From positions 201,210 to 265,209 of the forward strand of contig UQDC01000003.1 of the NCBI GenBank assembly GCA_900539755.1: DNA of 64,000 nt. Reading direction: 5' to 3'. Below the pieces are notes generated by a model, which worked only from the letters and a program-made list of their open reading frames with translations, was not told where the DNA came from and did no database searches. Made by a program: the position numbers and the translations under genes. Positions 13,171-22,954 of the stretch are shown here, piece by piece; the stretch's first letter is position 1, and each line of letters starts with the position of its first letter. Source of the DNA: an uncultured Alistipes sp. (GTDB lineage: Bacteria; Bacteroidota; Bacteroidia; Bacteroidales; Rikenellaceae).

Positions 13171-13210
13171 AAAACGAGGATTGCTTAATTGGTAATCCTC
13201 GTTTTTTATT
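13171..13210 (+). terminator. Terminator after the 12905 gene
   Basis: Perfect 12-bp stem AAAACGAGGATT / AATCCTCGTTTT (13171-13182, 13194-13205), then TTATT. Confidence 0.85.
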
Positions 13211-13446
13211 ATAACGTTTCCTCTCCACAAAAAACATGCTTATCATTACTCAATAAACATTCTATTTTTCTTGAGTTTGCAAAAAGCGCTTGGGAAAGGA
13301 CGATACATAACAACATTCACCTTCACTATTACATCAATTAGACTCAAAACGAAAGCAGATCGATCTCCCAGATAAGTCTCACGACATACAAGAAAAGTCC
13401 TTTTTTTTGTTATCTTGTGCACATGCAAGCAACACATAAAACACCT

Positions 13447-14373
13447 ATGAAAAAGAGAAACATATTTAATCATATTTTTTTATTTTTGACTGCAAGCACA
13501 GTCTCTTTACAAGCAGCCAACCCGATACCTGCCGACCAACCAGCACAACGGCCTCAACCACAGGCCTTATATCCTGACGTTCCACCTGTAGAAAGCAATG
13601 GACTCTCACCAGACAATATCACGGTAACAGCAGATGTACTCAGTGGAGCGGTTGAAGCTGATTATTTCATTGTTCAGCCTGATCCTGATAAAGCAACAGG
13701 TCAAGCAGTCGTCATCTGTCCGGGAGGCGGCTACGGATCTACCTGCTATGGATACGAAGGCCTTGGTCCCGCCGAATGGTTCCGCGAACGAGGGATTTTT
13801 GCCTTCGTCTTGCGTTATCGTATGCCCAATGGCCATTATAACATTCCTTTGGCCGATGTACGTAAAGCAATGCAGACAATCCGCGCCCATGCTGAAGAGT
13901 GGCATATTGATCCTAATCAAATCGGCATTATGGGTTTCTCAGCCGGAGGCCATTTGGCAGCATCAGCTTCTACATTATTGGATGAAAAGGATCGACCCAA
14001 CTTTACGATTCTGTTCTATCCGGTTCTGTCCATGGATTCGGCCATTACACATGCCGGTTCGCGCCGAAATTTGTTAGGAGAAAATCCAACAGAAGACCTG
14101 GTGATTCGTTTCAGTCCAGACAAACAGGTCACTGAACAGACCCCACCTGCTTTCATTGCCACAAGCACTCAGGACAAATCGGTTCCTCCTATTAATAGCG
14201 TTCTTTATTATTTGGCTTTAGAACAAAAACACATTCCTGCAGAACTTCACATTTTTCCACAAGGATACCACGGTTTTGCATTACGGACTGAATTTGCTTA
14301 TTACAATGAAATTTCAGAGGCTCTCTCACGCTGGATGAAAGAGCTGAACAGCAACCAACTGAAAAGATATTAA
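13447..14373 (+). CDS. Secreted alpha/beta-hydrolase, probable carbohydrate esterase
   Basis: Start chosen at ATG 13447, which gives a classic signal peptide (MKKRNIFNHIFLFLTASTVS, cleavage near LQA-A). The mature protein is an alpha/beta-hydrolase: oxyanion segment VICPGGGYGSTCYGYEG, nucleophile elbow GFSAGG, catalytic Asp in TQDKSVP and His in GYHGF. This is the BD-FAE/acetylxylan-esterase-like group (COG0657-type), which removes acetyl or feruloyl groups from plant polysaccharides in the periplasm. Substrate cannot be told from sequence. About 308 aa, normal length. Single gene, followed by a terminator. Confidence 0.85.
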   Translation: MKKRNIFNHIFLFLTASTVSLQAANPIPADQPAQRPQPQALYPDVPPVESNGLSPDNITVTADVLSGAVEADYFIVQPDPDKATGQAVVICPGGGYGSTCYGYEGLGPAEWFRERGIFAFVLRYRMPNGHYNIPLADVRKAMQTIRAHAEEWHIDPNQIGIMGFSAGGHLAASASTLLDEKDRPNFTILFYPVLSMDSAITHAGSRRNLLGENPTEDLVIRFSPDKQVTEQTPPAFIATSTQDKSVPPINSVLYYLALEQKHIPAELHIFPQGYHGFALRTEFAYYNEISEALSRWMKELNSNQLKRY

Positions 14374-14529
14374 CCAACTACAAGTTCGATTACATTTTGC
14401 AGGGAAAGTTTGAAAATGTTACTTTTGAGGAAGAAATTCGTTATACAATAGTAAAGAGATCCCTCCACTTGTTATTTCGACCAGACACACATAAAACAAG
14501 AAGATTAGCATAGTTGTTTAATTCACCAA

Positions 14530-14570
14530 AACAGGGGAGTGGTCATCCGATCACTCCCCTGTTCCTTTTG
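14530..14570. terminator. Bidirectional terminator between esterase and amidohydrolase genes
   Basis: Perfect 12-bp stem AACAGGGGAGTG / CACTCCCCTGTT (14530-14541, 14552-14563), followed by CCTTTTG. The genes on both sides converge on it. The rest of 14374-14760 shows no gene. Confidence 0.75.
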
Positions 14571-14760
14571 TACTTATCATCTCATCGATTACTCTTGTGC
14601 ATTTTTGATACAAAAGCACGAGCGCAACCAAAGTTTCACAATAAGGTTTTCACCTTACCATTTCTCTACAAATAAAATTTTCTATCACAAATCGACCGAC
14701 ACACTACTTACGTTAAGCGATTCACCAATAGAACATTTTCAATTACAGTGTTCTCTTCTA

Positions 14761-15957
14761 CTAATGCTGCTTAAGAAGTGATATTCCTAAAGCAGCCATC
14801 GTAGCTACCCCTTGATCAAGTGCCTCTTCGCCCGGATTGAATGTCCCGGTGTGCAATCCTCCTCCGGAGGTTCCGTCCGGTCCCGCTGTGCCCAAACGAT
14901 AAAACAGACTCGGATAACGAACCGTATAATAACCAAAATCTTCAGCTGTCATCCTCAAATCCAACGCCTGAATATTCTCCGCACCCCACATCTGCATAGT
15001 CAACTGGCGGGCATGTTCGGTTAGTTGTTCATCGTTGACCACACAAGGATACCCGTCGGCAATATCGACATCGACCTCTACACCGTACGCAATGGCAATA
15101 CCGGCTGAAATTTCACGGATACGCTGTTTTCCTTTTGCACGCCACGCCTCATCCATAGTACGGAAAGTTCCTTCAATATGCACTTCGGAAGGGATCACAT
15201 TGGTGGCTCCCTCGGCAATCACCCGACCAAATGATAACACGGTCGGCATCCGACTATCGGCATTCCGGCTGACAATCTGCTGCAGTGCAGTAATCAATGC
15301 CGCAGCTGCCACAACCGGATCGTTCAGGTTATGCGGTAATGCCCCGTGACCACCTTTCCCTTTAACCGTCAATCGCACCTCATCTCCGGAAGCCATATAC
15401 TTGCCCGGACGGAATCCAAGTTGACCAAGCGGAATCTCTGCACCGACATGTTCTCCCACTACGGCTATCACCTGATAATCCGCAAAGGGATCTTCAGCCA
15501 ATACCAAACTTGCCCCGCCTGGACACACCTCTTCTCCTGGTTGAAAAAGTCCGAAAATCGTCCCCTCGATCTCCTCTTTATGCCGATTCAACATGATCAT
15601 CGCACCCAACAGACAAGCCGTATGCATATCATGACCACAGGCATGCATAACACCTTCATGGCAGGAGGCAAAAGGCAAACCGGTCTGTTCGGTCACGGGC
15701 AGCGCATCCATATCGGCCCGCAAAACCACACACCGAGACAGATCACCTTTACCCTCGATCTTAGCTAAAATGCCTGTTTCTGCAATCGGACGAAAAGAGA
15801 TCCCCTCCTCTGTCAAGTGTTCAGCGATATAACGTGCCGTTTCGTGTTCGGCGAATGAAAGTTCAGGATATTGGTGAATCCTACGACGAAATGCGACCGT
15901 CCGGTCATGCAATTCCGACGCTTCTCGTTTGAGCGTATCCAACAGTTGTTGAGTCAT
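14761..15957 (-). CDS. M20-family amidohydrolase (N-acyl-amino acid hydrolase/hippuricase-like)
   Basis: A 398-residue metallopeptidase-like enzyme (ATG 15957; a GTG one codon earlier is disregarded). Family motifs: RRRIHQYPELSFAEHET at the N terminus, VLRADMDALPVTE, HACGHDMHTA with metal ligands, GEEVCPGGAS, and C-terminal TAEDFGYY and GGLHTGTFNP with metal/substrate histidines. These enzymes release an amino acid from N-acyl or amide conjugates (hippurate hydrolase, indole-acetyl-amino-acid hydrolases). The lid/dimerisation domain is at about 185-300. No signal peptide. It lies 46 bases downstream of the MetH-like gene in the same direction, so probably co-transcribed. Confidence 0.9.
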   Translation of the reverse strand: MTQQLLDTLKREASELHDRTVAFRRRIHQYPELSFAEHETARYIAEHLTEEGISFRPIAETGILAKIEGKGDLSRCVVLRADMDALPVTEQTGLPFASCHEGVMHACGHDMHTACLLGAMIMLNRHKEEIEGTIFGLFQPGEEVCPGGASLVLAEDPFADYQVIAVVGEHVGAEIPLGQLGFRPGKYMASGDEVRLTVKGKGGHGALPHNLNDPVVAAAALITALQQIVSRNADSRMPTVLSFGRVIAEGATNVIPSEVHIEGTFRTMDEAWRAKGKQRIREISAGIAIAYGVEVDVDIADGYPCVVNDEQLTEHARQLTMQMWGAENIQALDLRMTAEDFGYYTVRYPSLFYRLGTAGPDGTSGGGLHTGTFNPGEEALDQGVATMAALGISLLKQH

Positions 15958-16003
15958 CACTTCGAATTACAAAAGTTGTTTATTTAACTATTTCGATACG
16001 GCT

Positions 16004-19000
16004 TTACGCCTGTATATATTGCGGGATCAGTTTACGCAACTGCTCCTCACTGATTCCTCGACGAGAAGCATATGCAGCCAATTGCTCGGCATCAACCTGT
16101 CCCACATTGAAATTGCGGGCCTCAGGCAGCGCAAAAATTAACCCACACAAAGCAGGTGCAGGTGTCAATTCATACTGGTCTGTTATCTGCAACCCAATGG
16201 TTTCCGGAAGATTCAGCAGTTCTGCCACCGTTTTGCGGTATGAACGATCGGGACACGAAGGCATACCGAAGTTGGGGCGAATTCCGGAATATTTTCCCTC
16301 CAAAAGTTCCACAGATGTCAATTGATCATCCTGTTCAATTCCCCACATCTGCACCCTAACATAACGGTGCATCTCTTCCGCCATAGCCTCACACAAACGA
16401 CCAGCCAACAAACCGGCCAATTTGGCCCGCGCTTCATCGCCCGCTTCACGTAAACGCTGCTGCAAAACATCAAGTCCATCTCCTACGGTTACCGCATAAA
16501 GAGCTACACTATCGGGAACATCTCCAGCCGGAGCCACAAAATCGGCCAACGAAAGGTTTACAGCCTGAGAACTCTGCTGATTGCGGAGCTGTGGCATACG
16601 CAACAACTCATTCGTGCAAGCCTCATCCTCGTACAGCACAATATCTTCACCATCCCGACGAGCCGGATAGAGCGCCACAACGCCCCGAGCATGTAACCAA
16701 CCCTGTTCGATGATCTCTTGCAACAATTGTTGGGCATCATCATACAGACGGCGAGCTTGCTCCCCTTTTGTCGGATCATCGAGTAGGTCCGGGAAACGAC
16801 CTGGCATTCCAGCCAATCCAAACAGATAATTCCAATTGATCAGCGGCAACAATCGTTTCAAGTCGTAGTCGACAAAACACTCCTGACCAGTTTTCAAAGG
16901 AGCCTTAACCTGACTAAAATCTGCCTTCAGGCCATGAGTTCGCGCATCAGCCAATGTTCGGAATGGTCTGTTTTTGGCTCGATTAGCAAACTCCTCCCGT
17001 AAGGAAATCTGCTCCATCTGTACATCGATCAAGTAGATATCCCGTTCATTCGAACAAACACGCTGTATGATTTGAAAGGCCGATACCGGTGCCGGCAGGT
17101 AAACCACCGTTCCATTTGCATATTTGGGAGCCAATTTTACCGCAGTATGCAGTACCGAAGTTGCCGCACCTTCTACCAGGAACGGCAGCATCAACCCCTC
17201 CTTCTGAGCTGTCGTCAAAATCGACTCAATCAAGCCCAAAGCACGTGAAGTCGCACCGTGCAACACCACAGCTGCGCAATCACTTTGCCGACAAACTTCT
17301 ATTAATTGTTTGGCATCATTCGCATATAGCAGCTCTTTGACTTGATACCCCGTCTTACTCAACAAACATTTCAATAAAGTTTCAGACGGGTCATATTCGG
17401 TATTGTCGATGGACACCCACAACAAACGACGCGATTTGTCCGCTGTGGGATCTGCGGCAGGCTCTGCTGCTTGCGCCATGTCGTTTTGTTGATTGCAACT
17501 GCGATGGATCACCCGTTGCAACAAAGCCAATGGAGCTACACCCTCCTCTACACATTTTTCCAATTTGAGCAGGGCATCCATCTGCTCCGTCAATAGTTTT
17601 TGCAACGAAAGTCTTTCGCCATCCGTAACACCTCCCAACTGTTGAGCCAACTGTTGTACAGGTTCGGAACATTGAGAAACAACATACTCCGTGAATGCGT
17701 CGATTGTTTCCGTACTACCGTCTGTGATCAATTTATCACATAAAACCCGCAACTGTGCAGGTTGATCTTGCGTCGGTTGCACAGTTTGAGGATCCGCCAC
17801 CGCAAAGTCTAAACCAATAGCAGCAGCACGCTCCAACATCACACTATTTAACGTCTTGACTACCGCATCACACCCCTGAAACTCGGAAGAGAAAACATTG
17901 ATCTGTCCCCCAAACCGCCATTGCGGATGGACTGTTCGGAGTTCTTCCACAATCGCTATGAACTGTTTGGCTGTATCCGCATAACCTATCACCGGCAGCA
18001 ACACGGGATCGATCACAACACTGTCCTGCGGGAAACCAGCTTGCTCCAACAAAGCTGTAATTCGTTGTGCAACGCTCCGTTTACGATCAAGCGTGTCGGC
18101 AATTCCCTGTTCATCGATCAAAGCGATCCATGCGGCAGCTCCATAACGATCCGCCAACGACAGCCGGCGTAAAAACTCCTCCTCACCTTCGGCAAGAGTC
18201 AACGGACCAATTAGCGGTTTGCCCTGCACACACTGCATAGCAGTCTCCAACGTCTTCCACTCCGAAGAGAAGACCACAACCGGAACTCGGGCGATCTCAG
18301 GTGTCGCCATCGCCAAATTAAGCAGATTGCGAACAGTCTCTGTCCCTACCGCCATCGGATCATCCACATTGATCACCGCCACCGGAGATCCGGACTCAAT
18401 ATCTGTGCGAATAATATTGACAGCTTCGGCATAACGCTTTTCACGAATAGCCGCCGCAAACGCCGTAGATTGTGTCACATCGGAACGTGTACCCAATACT
18501 ATCGAGCATGGTGTCACTGGGAAGGTCGCAAGCTCCAAGCCGCTCAGCAAAATCTTATCTTTGGGTTGCGGAATTTGACGAGGTGCATATTTAGACGCCA
18601 CTGCTGCAATCGCTGCAATGTGCATAGGGGTTGTACCACAACATCCGCCCACAATATTCAGCAGTCCGGCAGACAAATAATCCTCAATCGTGGCAGCCAT
18701 CATCTCCGGCGTCTCACTATATCTGCCCTCGTTATCAGGCAATCCCGCATTGGGATGCGCCGATACTGCACAAGCCGCCACAGCCGACAACCGCTCGATA
18801 TAAAGGCGCATTCGCTCTGCTCCGTGCCCACAATTCAAGCCGACTGAAATCACATTGCCATGATGTACCGAAGCATAAAATGCCTCAACGGTCTGCCCTG
18901 CCAATGTACGTCCACCGGTATCAGTCAACGTTCCGGAAACCATAATCGGGATAGGCTTTTTGCGCTCCTTCGCCAATTTTTCAACAGCAAAAATGGCAGC

Positions 19001-19564
19001 TTTGACATTCAATGTATCAAAGAAGGTTTCCAACAGAATCAGATCTGCTCCACCATCCACCAGACCACGCGCCTGATCATAATAGGCTTGTGACAATTGG
19101 TCAAAAGTGACAGCACGTGCAGCCGGATCATTCACATCGGGTGAAATGGAAGCAGAACGATTTCCCGGACCAATCGAACCGGCCACAAAACGTGGTTTCG
19201 ATGGATTTAACAAAGTATATTTATCGGCCACAGCCCGTGCAATCGATGCTGCTGTTTTGCAGATGTCATACACATAAAAATCGAGCATCTGATCCGACAG
19301 CGAAAGGGCGTTGGCATTAAAAGAGTCTGTCGAAATAATATCGGCTCCTGCCTGCAAATAGGCTTCATGGATTTCTGACAACACATCCGGACGACTCATC
19401 ACCAGAGCCTCGTTGCATCCCAACAACGGCATTGGCCAATCCCGGAACATCTCACCCCGAAAATCATCCTCAGTTAACCCATAGCCATGCACCATCGTGC
19501 CCAACCCACCGTCCAAAATCAAAATACGACGGGCCATTTCAGACTGTATCGAAAATTTCAACAT
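16004..19564 (-). CDS. metH: Methionine synthase (MetH) homologue with eroded cofactor sites
   Basis: 1186 residues with MetH domain order: homocysteine domain (about 10-330), pterin domain (about 345-595), cobalamin cap and Rossmann domains (about 605-840) and activation domain (about 850-1186). The homocysteine domain is well kept, with zinc ligands C245 (GLNCGHG) and C308-C309 (GGCCGTTP). Elsewhere key residues are changed. The cobalamin DxHxxG motif reads TEYDPS (722-727), so the ligating histidine is Y724. Pterin ERTNVTGS reads TRSDVTQS (359-366) and DPN reads DPV. Activation-domain RxxxGY is RPNFGM (1096-1101). It may be B12-independent, repurposed or failing. No cobalamin riboswitch was seen upstream. 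Confidence 0.88.
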   Translation of the reverse strand: MLKFSIQSEMARRILILDGGLGTMVHGYGLTEDDFRGEMFRDWPMPLLGCNEALVMSRPDVLSEIHEAYLQAGADIISTDSFNANALSLSDQMLDFYVYDICKTAASIARAVADKYTLLNPSKPRFVAGSIGPGNRSASISPDVNDPAARAVTFDQLSQAYYDQARGLVDGGADLILLETFFDTLNVKAAIFAVEKLAKERKKPIPIMVSGTLTDTGGRTLAGQTVEAFYASVHHGNVISVGLNCGHGAERMRLYIERLSAVAACAVSAHPNAGLPDNEGRYSETPEMMAATIEDYLSAGLLNIVGGCCGTTPMHIAAIAAVASKYAPRQIPQPKDKILLSGLELATFPVTPCSIVLGTRSDVTQSTAFAAAIREKRYAEAVNIIRTDIESGSPVAVINVDDPMAVGTETVRNLLNLAMATPEIARVPVVVFSSEWKTLETAMQCVQGKPLIGPLTLAEGEEEFLRRLSLADRYGAAAWIALIDEQGIADTLDRKRSVAQRITALLEQAGFPQDSVVIDPVLLPVIGYADTAKQFIAIVEELRTVHPQWRFGGQINVFSSEFQGCDAVVKTLNSVMLERAAAIGLDFAVADPQTVQPTQDQPAQLRVLCDKLITDGSTETIDAFTEYVVSQCSEPVQQLAQQLGGVTDGERLSLQKLLTEQMDALLKLEKCVEEGVAPLALLQRVIHRSCNQQNDMAQAAEPAADPTADKSRRLLWVSIDNTEYDPSETLLKCLLSKTGYQVKELLYANDAKQLIEVCRQSDCAAVVLHGATSRALGLIESILTTAQKEGLMLPFLVEGAATSVLHTAVKLAPKYANGTVVYLPAPVSAFQIIQRVCSNERDIYLIDVQMEQISLREEFANRAKNRPFRTLADARTHGLKADFSQVKAPLKTGQECFVDYDLKRLLPLINWNYLFGLAGMPGRFPDLLDDPTKGEQARRLYDDAQQLLQEIIEQGWLHARGVVALYPARRDGEDIVLYEDEACTNELLRMPQLRNQQSSQAVNLSLADFVAPAGDVPDSVALYAVTVGDGLDVLQQRLREAGDEARAKLAGLLAGRLCEAMAEEMHRYVRVQMWGIEQDDQLTSVELLEGKYSGIRPNFGMPSCPDRSYRKTVAELLNLPETIGLQITDQYELTPAPALCGLIFALPEARNFNVGQVDAEQLAAYASRRGISEEQLRKLIPQYIQA

Positions 19565-20091
19565 AAAATAGTTTGTTAACGTGTTTGTCGTTACAAAGAG
19601 TCAGACAGCGTTGTCTGCTTCTCTTTTACAGCACAGCTATTCCGTGTACACAGCCATGCATTGCTACGGAGATGTATTAGATACAATAAGCGGTTATTCT
19701 GACAAATACAATGCTGATTACTTGTCCTCCGCACCAATAGTTTTTACTATATACTATTTCATATCATGAAAAAGTTGTCGCGCACTGGGAAATACAATCG
19801 TACAACTAATCTATTACTATTTCTCAAACTGAATCACTCAAATAACGTTGTCTCAAACGATGTCAGCCTATGGACACCCTGCTCAATTTAACGGACAACC
19901 TTCTTCCTCTAAGACACGTTGACAACTACCGAGACACAAACGCAACCAACTTTATCCAACCAACTGATAAAGCACTGGTTATCTGCCTAGTCCCATTTTG
20001 CAGATTCACGCCATCAAACACCAAGGACGACCTGAGCCGTAGTACGGCTGCTTTTGAGATCACAGACGTTTGTTTCCCCTCGTGCCTAGGA
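19565..20091. other. Intergenic region upstream of metH
   Basis: About 530 bases without a credible gene. I looked for a cobalamin or SAM riboswitch on the minus strand and for a TAnnTTTG box and found neither with confidence. Confidence 0.5.
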
Positions 20092-21210
20092 TCAGTGACG
20101 AAGCACCTCTATCTCAAAAAGTTTATTCCAATTTTTACCGGTCACAAATATGCGTCCCGTTGCTTTGTCATAGGCGATACCATTCAGGACATCTGTCGTT
20201 GCATCCCGATCAGCAGCCGACAGCAATCCGCTCAGGTCAACCACCCCAAGGACAGCTCCACTTTGCGGATCAATGCGAATCACATTGTCTGAAGTGTAAA
20301 CATTGGCCCAAAGTTCGCCGCGAATCCACTCCATCTCATTGACATACATAATTTTGTTCTGATCCGTATAGACTTCGATCGTCCGAATCGTCCGGAATGT
20401 CTCAGGATCGAGAACACGGATTTTTTCCGAACCATCGCTCATATAAAGCACCTCTCCATCTGTAGCCAATCCCCAGCCTTCTCCGCCGTAATCGAACTCC
20501 TGGAGCAAATCAAAACTCTTCGCATCGTAAACCAAAGCCTTGTTATTTTGCCAGGTCAGCTGGTATAGCTTCCCATCCAATAACTCCAACCCCTCACCGA
20601 AATAGTTGTCCGGCAAAGAGCGGCTACGCAACACTCGTCCTGTTGCCAAATCTACCTCACGAAGAGAGGATTGACCCTCCAAACCTGTACTTTCATACAA
20701 CTTTCCGTCATGAAACAAAAGTCCTTGCGTATAAGCCTGGCGGTCGTGTGGATAGCTCTTTTTAACTTTATGCCCGTAAATTACAGGTGATTTGGCTGCC
20801 AAAACTAAAAACTCGCCTGCACGACTTTGACTTTGATTCCCGCTGTAAGCCGTTAATCGATACACCGTTCGTCCCACTGGATAGGTAGGCCCTAAATTAT
20901 ACGTAAAACCAGAGGAGGCAATCGGTCCAATCCGACGGTTATTCACGGCAAGTATTACGCTATCCACCGTGCAATCCTGAGACAAGGTGTAGCCTATAGC
21001 GACACGATCTCCCTGCACGAAACGGTCCCCGTACACGGGTGAAATCTCTGCAAACCATGTTGGTTGAGTAGAAGGAGTGACCGCTTTTGTAATAACAGTT
21101 GAATCACCCGAACGAGAAGAGTCGCTCCCCGCGCAGGCGCTCAACATCGTGAGTGCTGATATACCAATCAATACAACACTTCGGAGTGTATGGACAAAAA
21201 TATGCTTCAT
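20092..21210 (-). CDS. Glutaminyl-peptide cyclotransferase lipoprotein
   Basis: Start set at ATG 21210 (MKHIFVHTLRSVVLIGISAL); a longer frame reaching 21675 overlaps serS and is artefactual. The signal ends in a lipobox-like LSAC, so the protein is likely a lipoprotein of the periplasm or outer membrane. Residues about 30-115 form an Ig-like N-terminal domain. The rest is a beta-propeller of the glutamine cyclotransferase family (PF05096): SYPHDRQAYTQGLLFHDGKL, YESTGLEGQSSLREVDL, NEMEWIRGELWANVYTSD, LNGIAYD. These enzymes cyclise N-terminal glutamine to pyroglutamate. 372 aa. Divergent from serS across an 80-base region with a promoter for each. Confidence 0.9.
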   Translation of the reverse strand: MKHIFVHTLRSVVLIGISALTMLSACAGSDSSRSGDSTVITKAVTPSTQPTWFAEISPVYGDRFVQGDRVAIGYTLSQDCTVDSVILAVNNRRIGPIASSGFTYNLGPTYPVGRTVYRLTAYSGNQSQSRAGEFLVLAAKSPVIYGHKVKKSYPHDRQAYTQGLLFHDGKLYESTGLEGQSSLREVDLATGRVLRSRSLPDNYFGEGLELLDGKLYQLTWQNNKALVYDAKSFDLLQEFDYGGEGWGLATDGEVLYMSDGSEKIRVLDPETFRTIRTIEVYTDQNKIMYVNEMEWIRGELWANVYTSDNVIRIDPQSGAVLGVVDLSGLLSAADRDATTDVLNGIAYDKATGRIFVTGKNWNKLFEIEVLRH

Positions 21211-21215
21211 AGTGA

Positions 21216-21242
21216 CAAAGGTATGAAAAATTCGTATCTTTG
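21216..21242. promoter_or_regulatory. Divergent promoters of the cyclotransferase gene and serS
   Basis: Minus-strand TACCTTTG at 21223-21216 (for the lipoprotein gene) and plus-strand TATCTTTG at 21235-21242 (for serS, 48 bases before its start). Confidence 0.7.
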
Positions 21243-21289
21243 CTCCACTGGCTGGAAATATCGAAAATAAAATACAAAACAGAGGAAAC

Positions 21290-22561
21290 ATGCTGACACT
21301 TAAGCAAATCAGAGACAACAAAGCCTTTACGCTCGAACGTTTGGCCGTGAAGGGGGTTGATGCCGCCGCAACGGTGGATCGCATCGAACAACTGGATGAT
21401 GCTCGTAAAGCAATCCAAGCAGAATTGGATTCCAACCTGGCCCAGCAGAATGCCATTGCCAAAGAGATCGGCCAACTGTTCAAAGCAGGCAAGCAGGCCG
21501 AAGCCAATGCCGCTAAAGAGAAAACGGTAGCACTCAAAGAGAGTTCCAAACAACTCGATGAAAAGCTGAAACAGACTGAAGCCGAGTTGAACGATCTGAT
21601 CGTTACACTGCCCAACTTCCCGCACAGTTCTGTTCCTCTGGGAAAAACAGCTGCGGACAATGTGATTGTGCGCATGGGTGGTCAGACTCCCAATCTGCCA
21701 GAAAACGCACTTCCTCACTGGGAATTAGCTACAAAATATGACATTATCGATTTTGAGCTGGGTGTTAAACTGACTGGTGCCGGCTTCCCCGTTTACAAAG
21801 GTAAAGGTGCTGCGCTGCAACGTGCATTGATCACCTTCTTCCTCGACAATAACATCGCTGCCGGTTACACCGAAATGATGCCCCCATTGATGGTGAACAG
21901 AGCATCTGGATTTGGCACGGGTCAGCTGCCTGATAAAGAGGGTCAGATGTATCACGCCGAGGTAGATGACTTTTATCTGATTCCGACAGCAGAAGTACCT
22001 GTCACCAACATCTATCGGGATGTTATCATCAACGAATCGGATTTCCCGATCAAAATGACCGCTTACACCCCTTGCTTCCGTCGTGAAGCGGGTTCATACG
22101 GCAAGGATGTACGTGGTTTGAACCGTCTGCACCAATTCGACAAAGTGGAGATCGTACAGATCGCTCACCCCGCTACCTCTTATGAAGCATTGGATGGCAT
22201 GGTGAAACATGTCGAAAGTTTGGTTCAGAAGCTGGGATTGCCCTATCGTATTGTTCGTCTCTGCGGCGGAGATATGAGCTTCACTTCAGCCCTGACTTTC
22301 GATTTCGAAGTCTTCTCTGCTGCTCAACAACGCTGGTTGGAGGTTTCTTCAGTGTCGAACTTCGAATCATTCCAAGCCAACCGTCTGAAACTTCGTTATC
22401 GTGACGCCAACAAGAAATTGCAGCTCGCACATACACTGAACGGTAGTTCATTGGCATTGCCACGTATCGTTGCTGCACTGTTGGAAAACAACCAAACTCC
22501 AGAAGGCATTCGCATTCCAGAGGTGTTGGTTCCTTACACTCACTTCGACATGATTAAGTAA
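21290..22561 (+). CDS. serS: Seryl-tRNA synthetase
   Basis: 423 residues, normal length. The N-terminal antiparallel coiled coil that binds the long arm of tRNA-Ser covers about residues 27-105 (rich in EQLDDARKAIQAELDSN and KESSKQLDEKLKQTEAEL). The class II catalytic core follows: MPPLMVNRASGFGTGQLP, motif 2 CFRREAGSYGKDVRGLNRLH with the ATP-binding arginines, and motif 3 NGSSLALPRIVAALLENNQ. Charges tRNA-Ser (and tRNA-Sec where present). Own promoter and terminator. Confidence 0.97.
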   Translation: MLTLKQIRDNKAFTLERLAVKGVDAAATVDRIEQLDDARKAIQAELDSNLAQQNAIAKEIGQLFKAGKQAEANAAKEKTVALKESSKQLDEKLKQTEAELNDLIVTLPNFPHSSVPLGKTAADNVIVRMGGQTPNLPENALPHWELATKYDIIDFELGVKLTGAGFPVYKGKGAALQRALITFFLDNNIAAGYTEMMPPLMVNRASGFGTGQLPDKEGQMYHAEVDDFYLIPTAEVPVTNIYRDVIINESDFPIKMTAYTPCFRREAGSYGKDVRGLNRLHQFDKVEIVQIAHPATSYEALDGMVKHVESLVQKLGLPYRIVRLCGGDMSFTSALTFDFEVFSAAQQRWLEVSSVSNFESFQANRLKLRYRDANKKLQLAHTLNGSSLALPRIVAALLENNQTPEGIRIPEVLVPYTHFDMIK

Positions 22562-22580
22562 TTTTACTCAATCCATAAAA

Positions 22581-22621
22581 AAAGAAGGAGCGCTGGCAGC
22601 AAACCAGCGCTCTTTCTTTTT
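22581..22621 (+). terminator. serS terminator
   Basis: Stem AAAGAAGGAGCGCTGG / CCAGCGCTCTTTCTTT (one mismatch), 8-base loop, T-rich tail. The following stretch to 22805 shows no gene. Confidence 0.85.
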
Positions 22622-22805
22622 AGATCTTGTAAAGATTCATCTCTCCTGATTTCAGAGATTAAGGTGCAATTATCTCACGAACTCTTTTCATCAATAAGTA
22701 CCACGATGCTTTTATGCGACACGAAAGATCAATAAACATCATCCCCTTCTCTGCATGAAGATTAGCACACACCAATACAACACATACCACCAATTGTTAA
22801 TCAAA

Positions 22806-22848
22806 ATAAGAAGGGAGAATGATCACTAAATCACTCTCCCTTCTTTTA
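22806..22848 (-). terminator. Terminator of the AraC-family gene
   Basis: Stem AGAAGGGAGAATGA / TCACTCTCCCTTCT (22809-22822, 22831-22844) with one mismatch; T-rich on both strands. About 110 bases after the AraC gene's stop. Confidence 0.65.
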
Positions 22849-22954
22849 TAACCTCTAAATCTATTTACGGATAATATTCGCTTGTGCGTTTCTTTACGCG
22901 ACTCTGAACGACGATTTATGAAGCACCGACGTTACGCCTTTTCCTCATTAACGT

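Noticed and set aside
19565..20091. Possible cobalamin or SAM riboswitch upstream of metH
   Set aside because: No recognisable B12-box or SAM-aptamer core on the minus strand.
21104..21718. 204-codon minus-strand frame over the serS start, and the extension of the cyclotransferase frame to 21675
   Set aside because: Antisense to the serS coding region; the lipoprotein signal at 21210 marks the true start.
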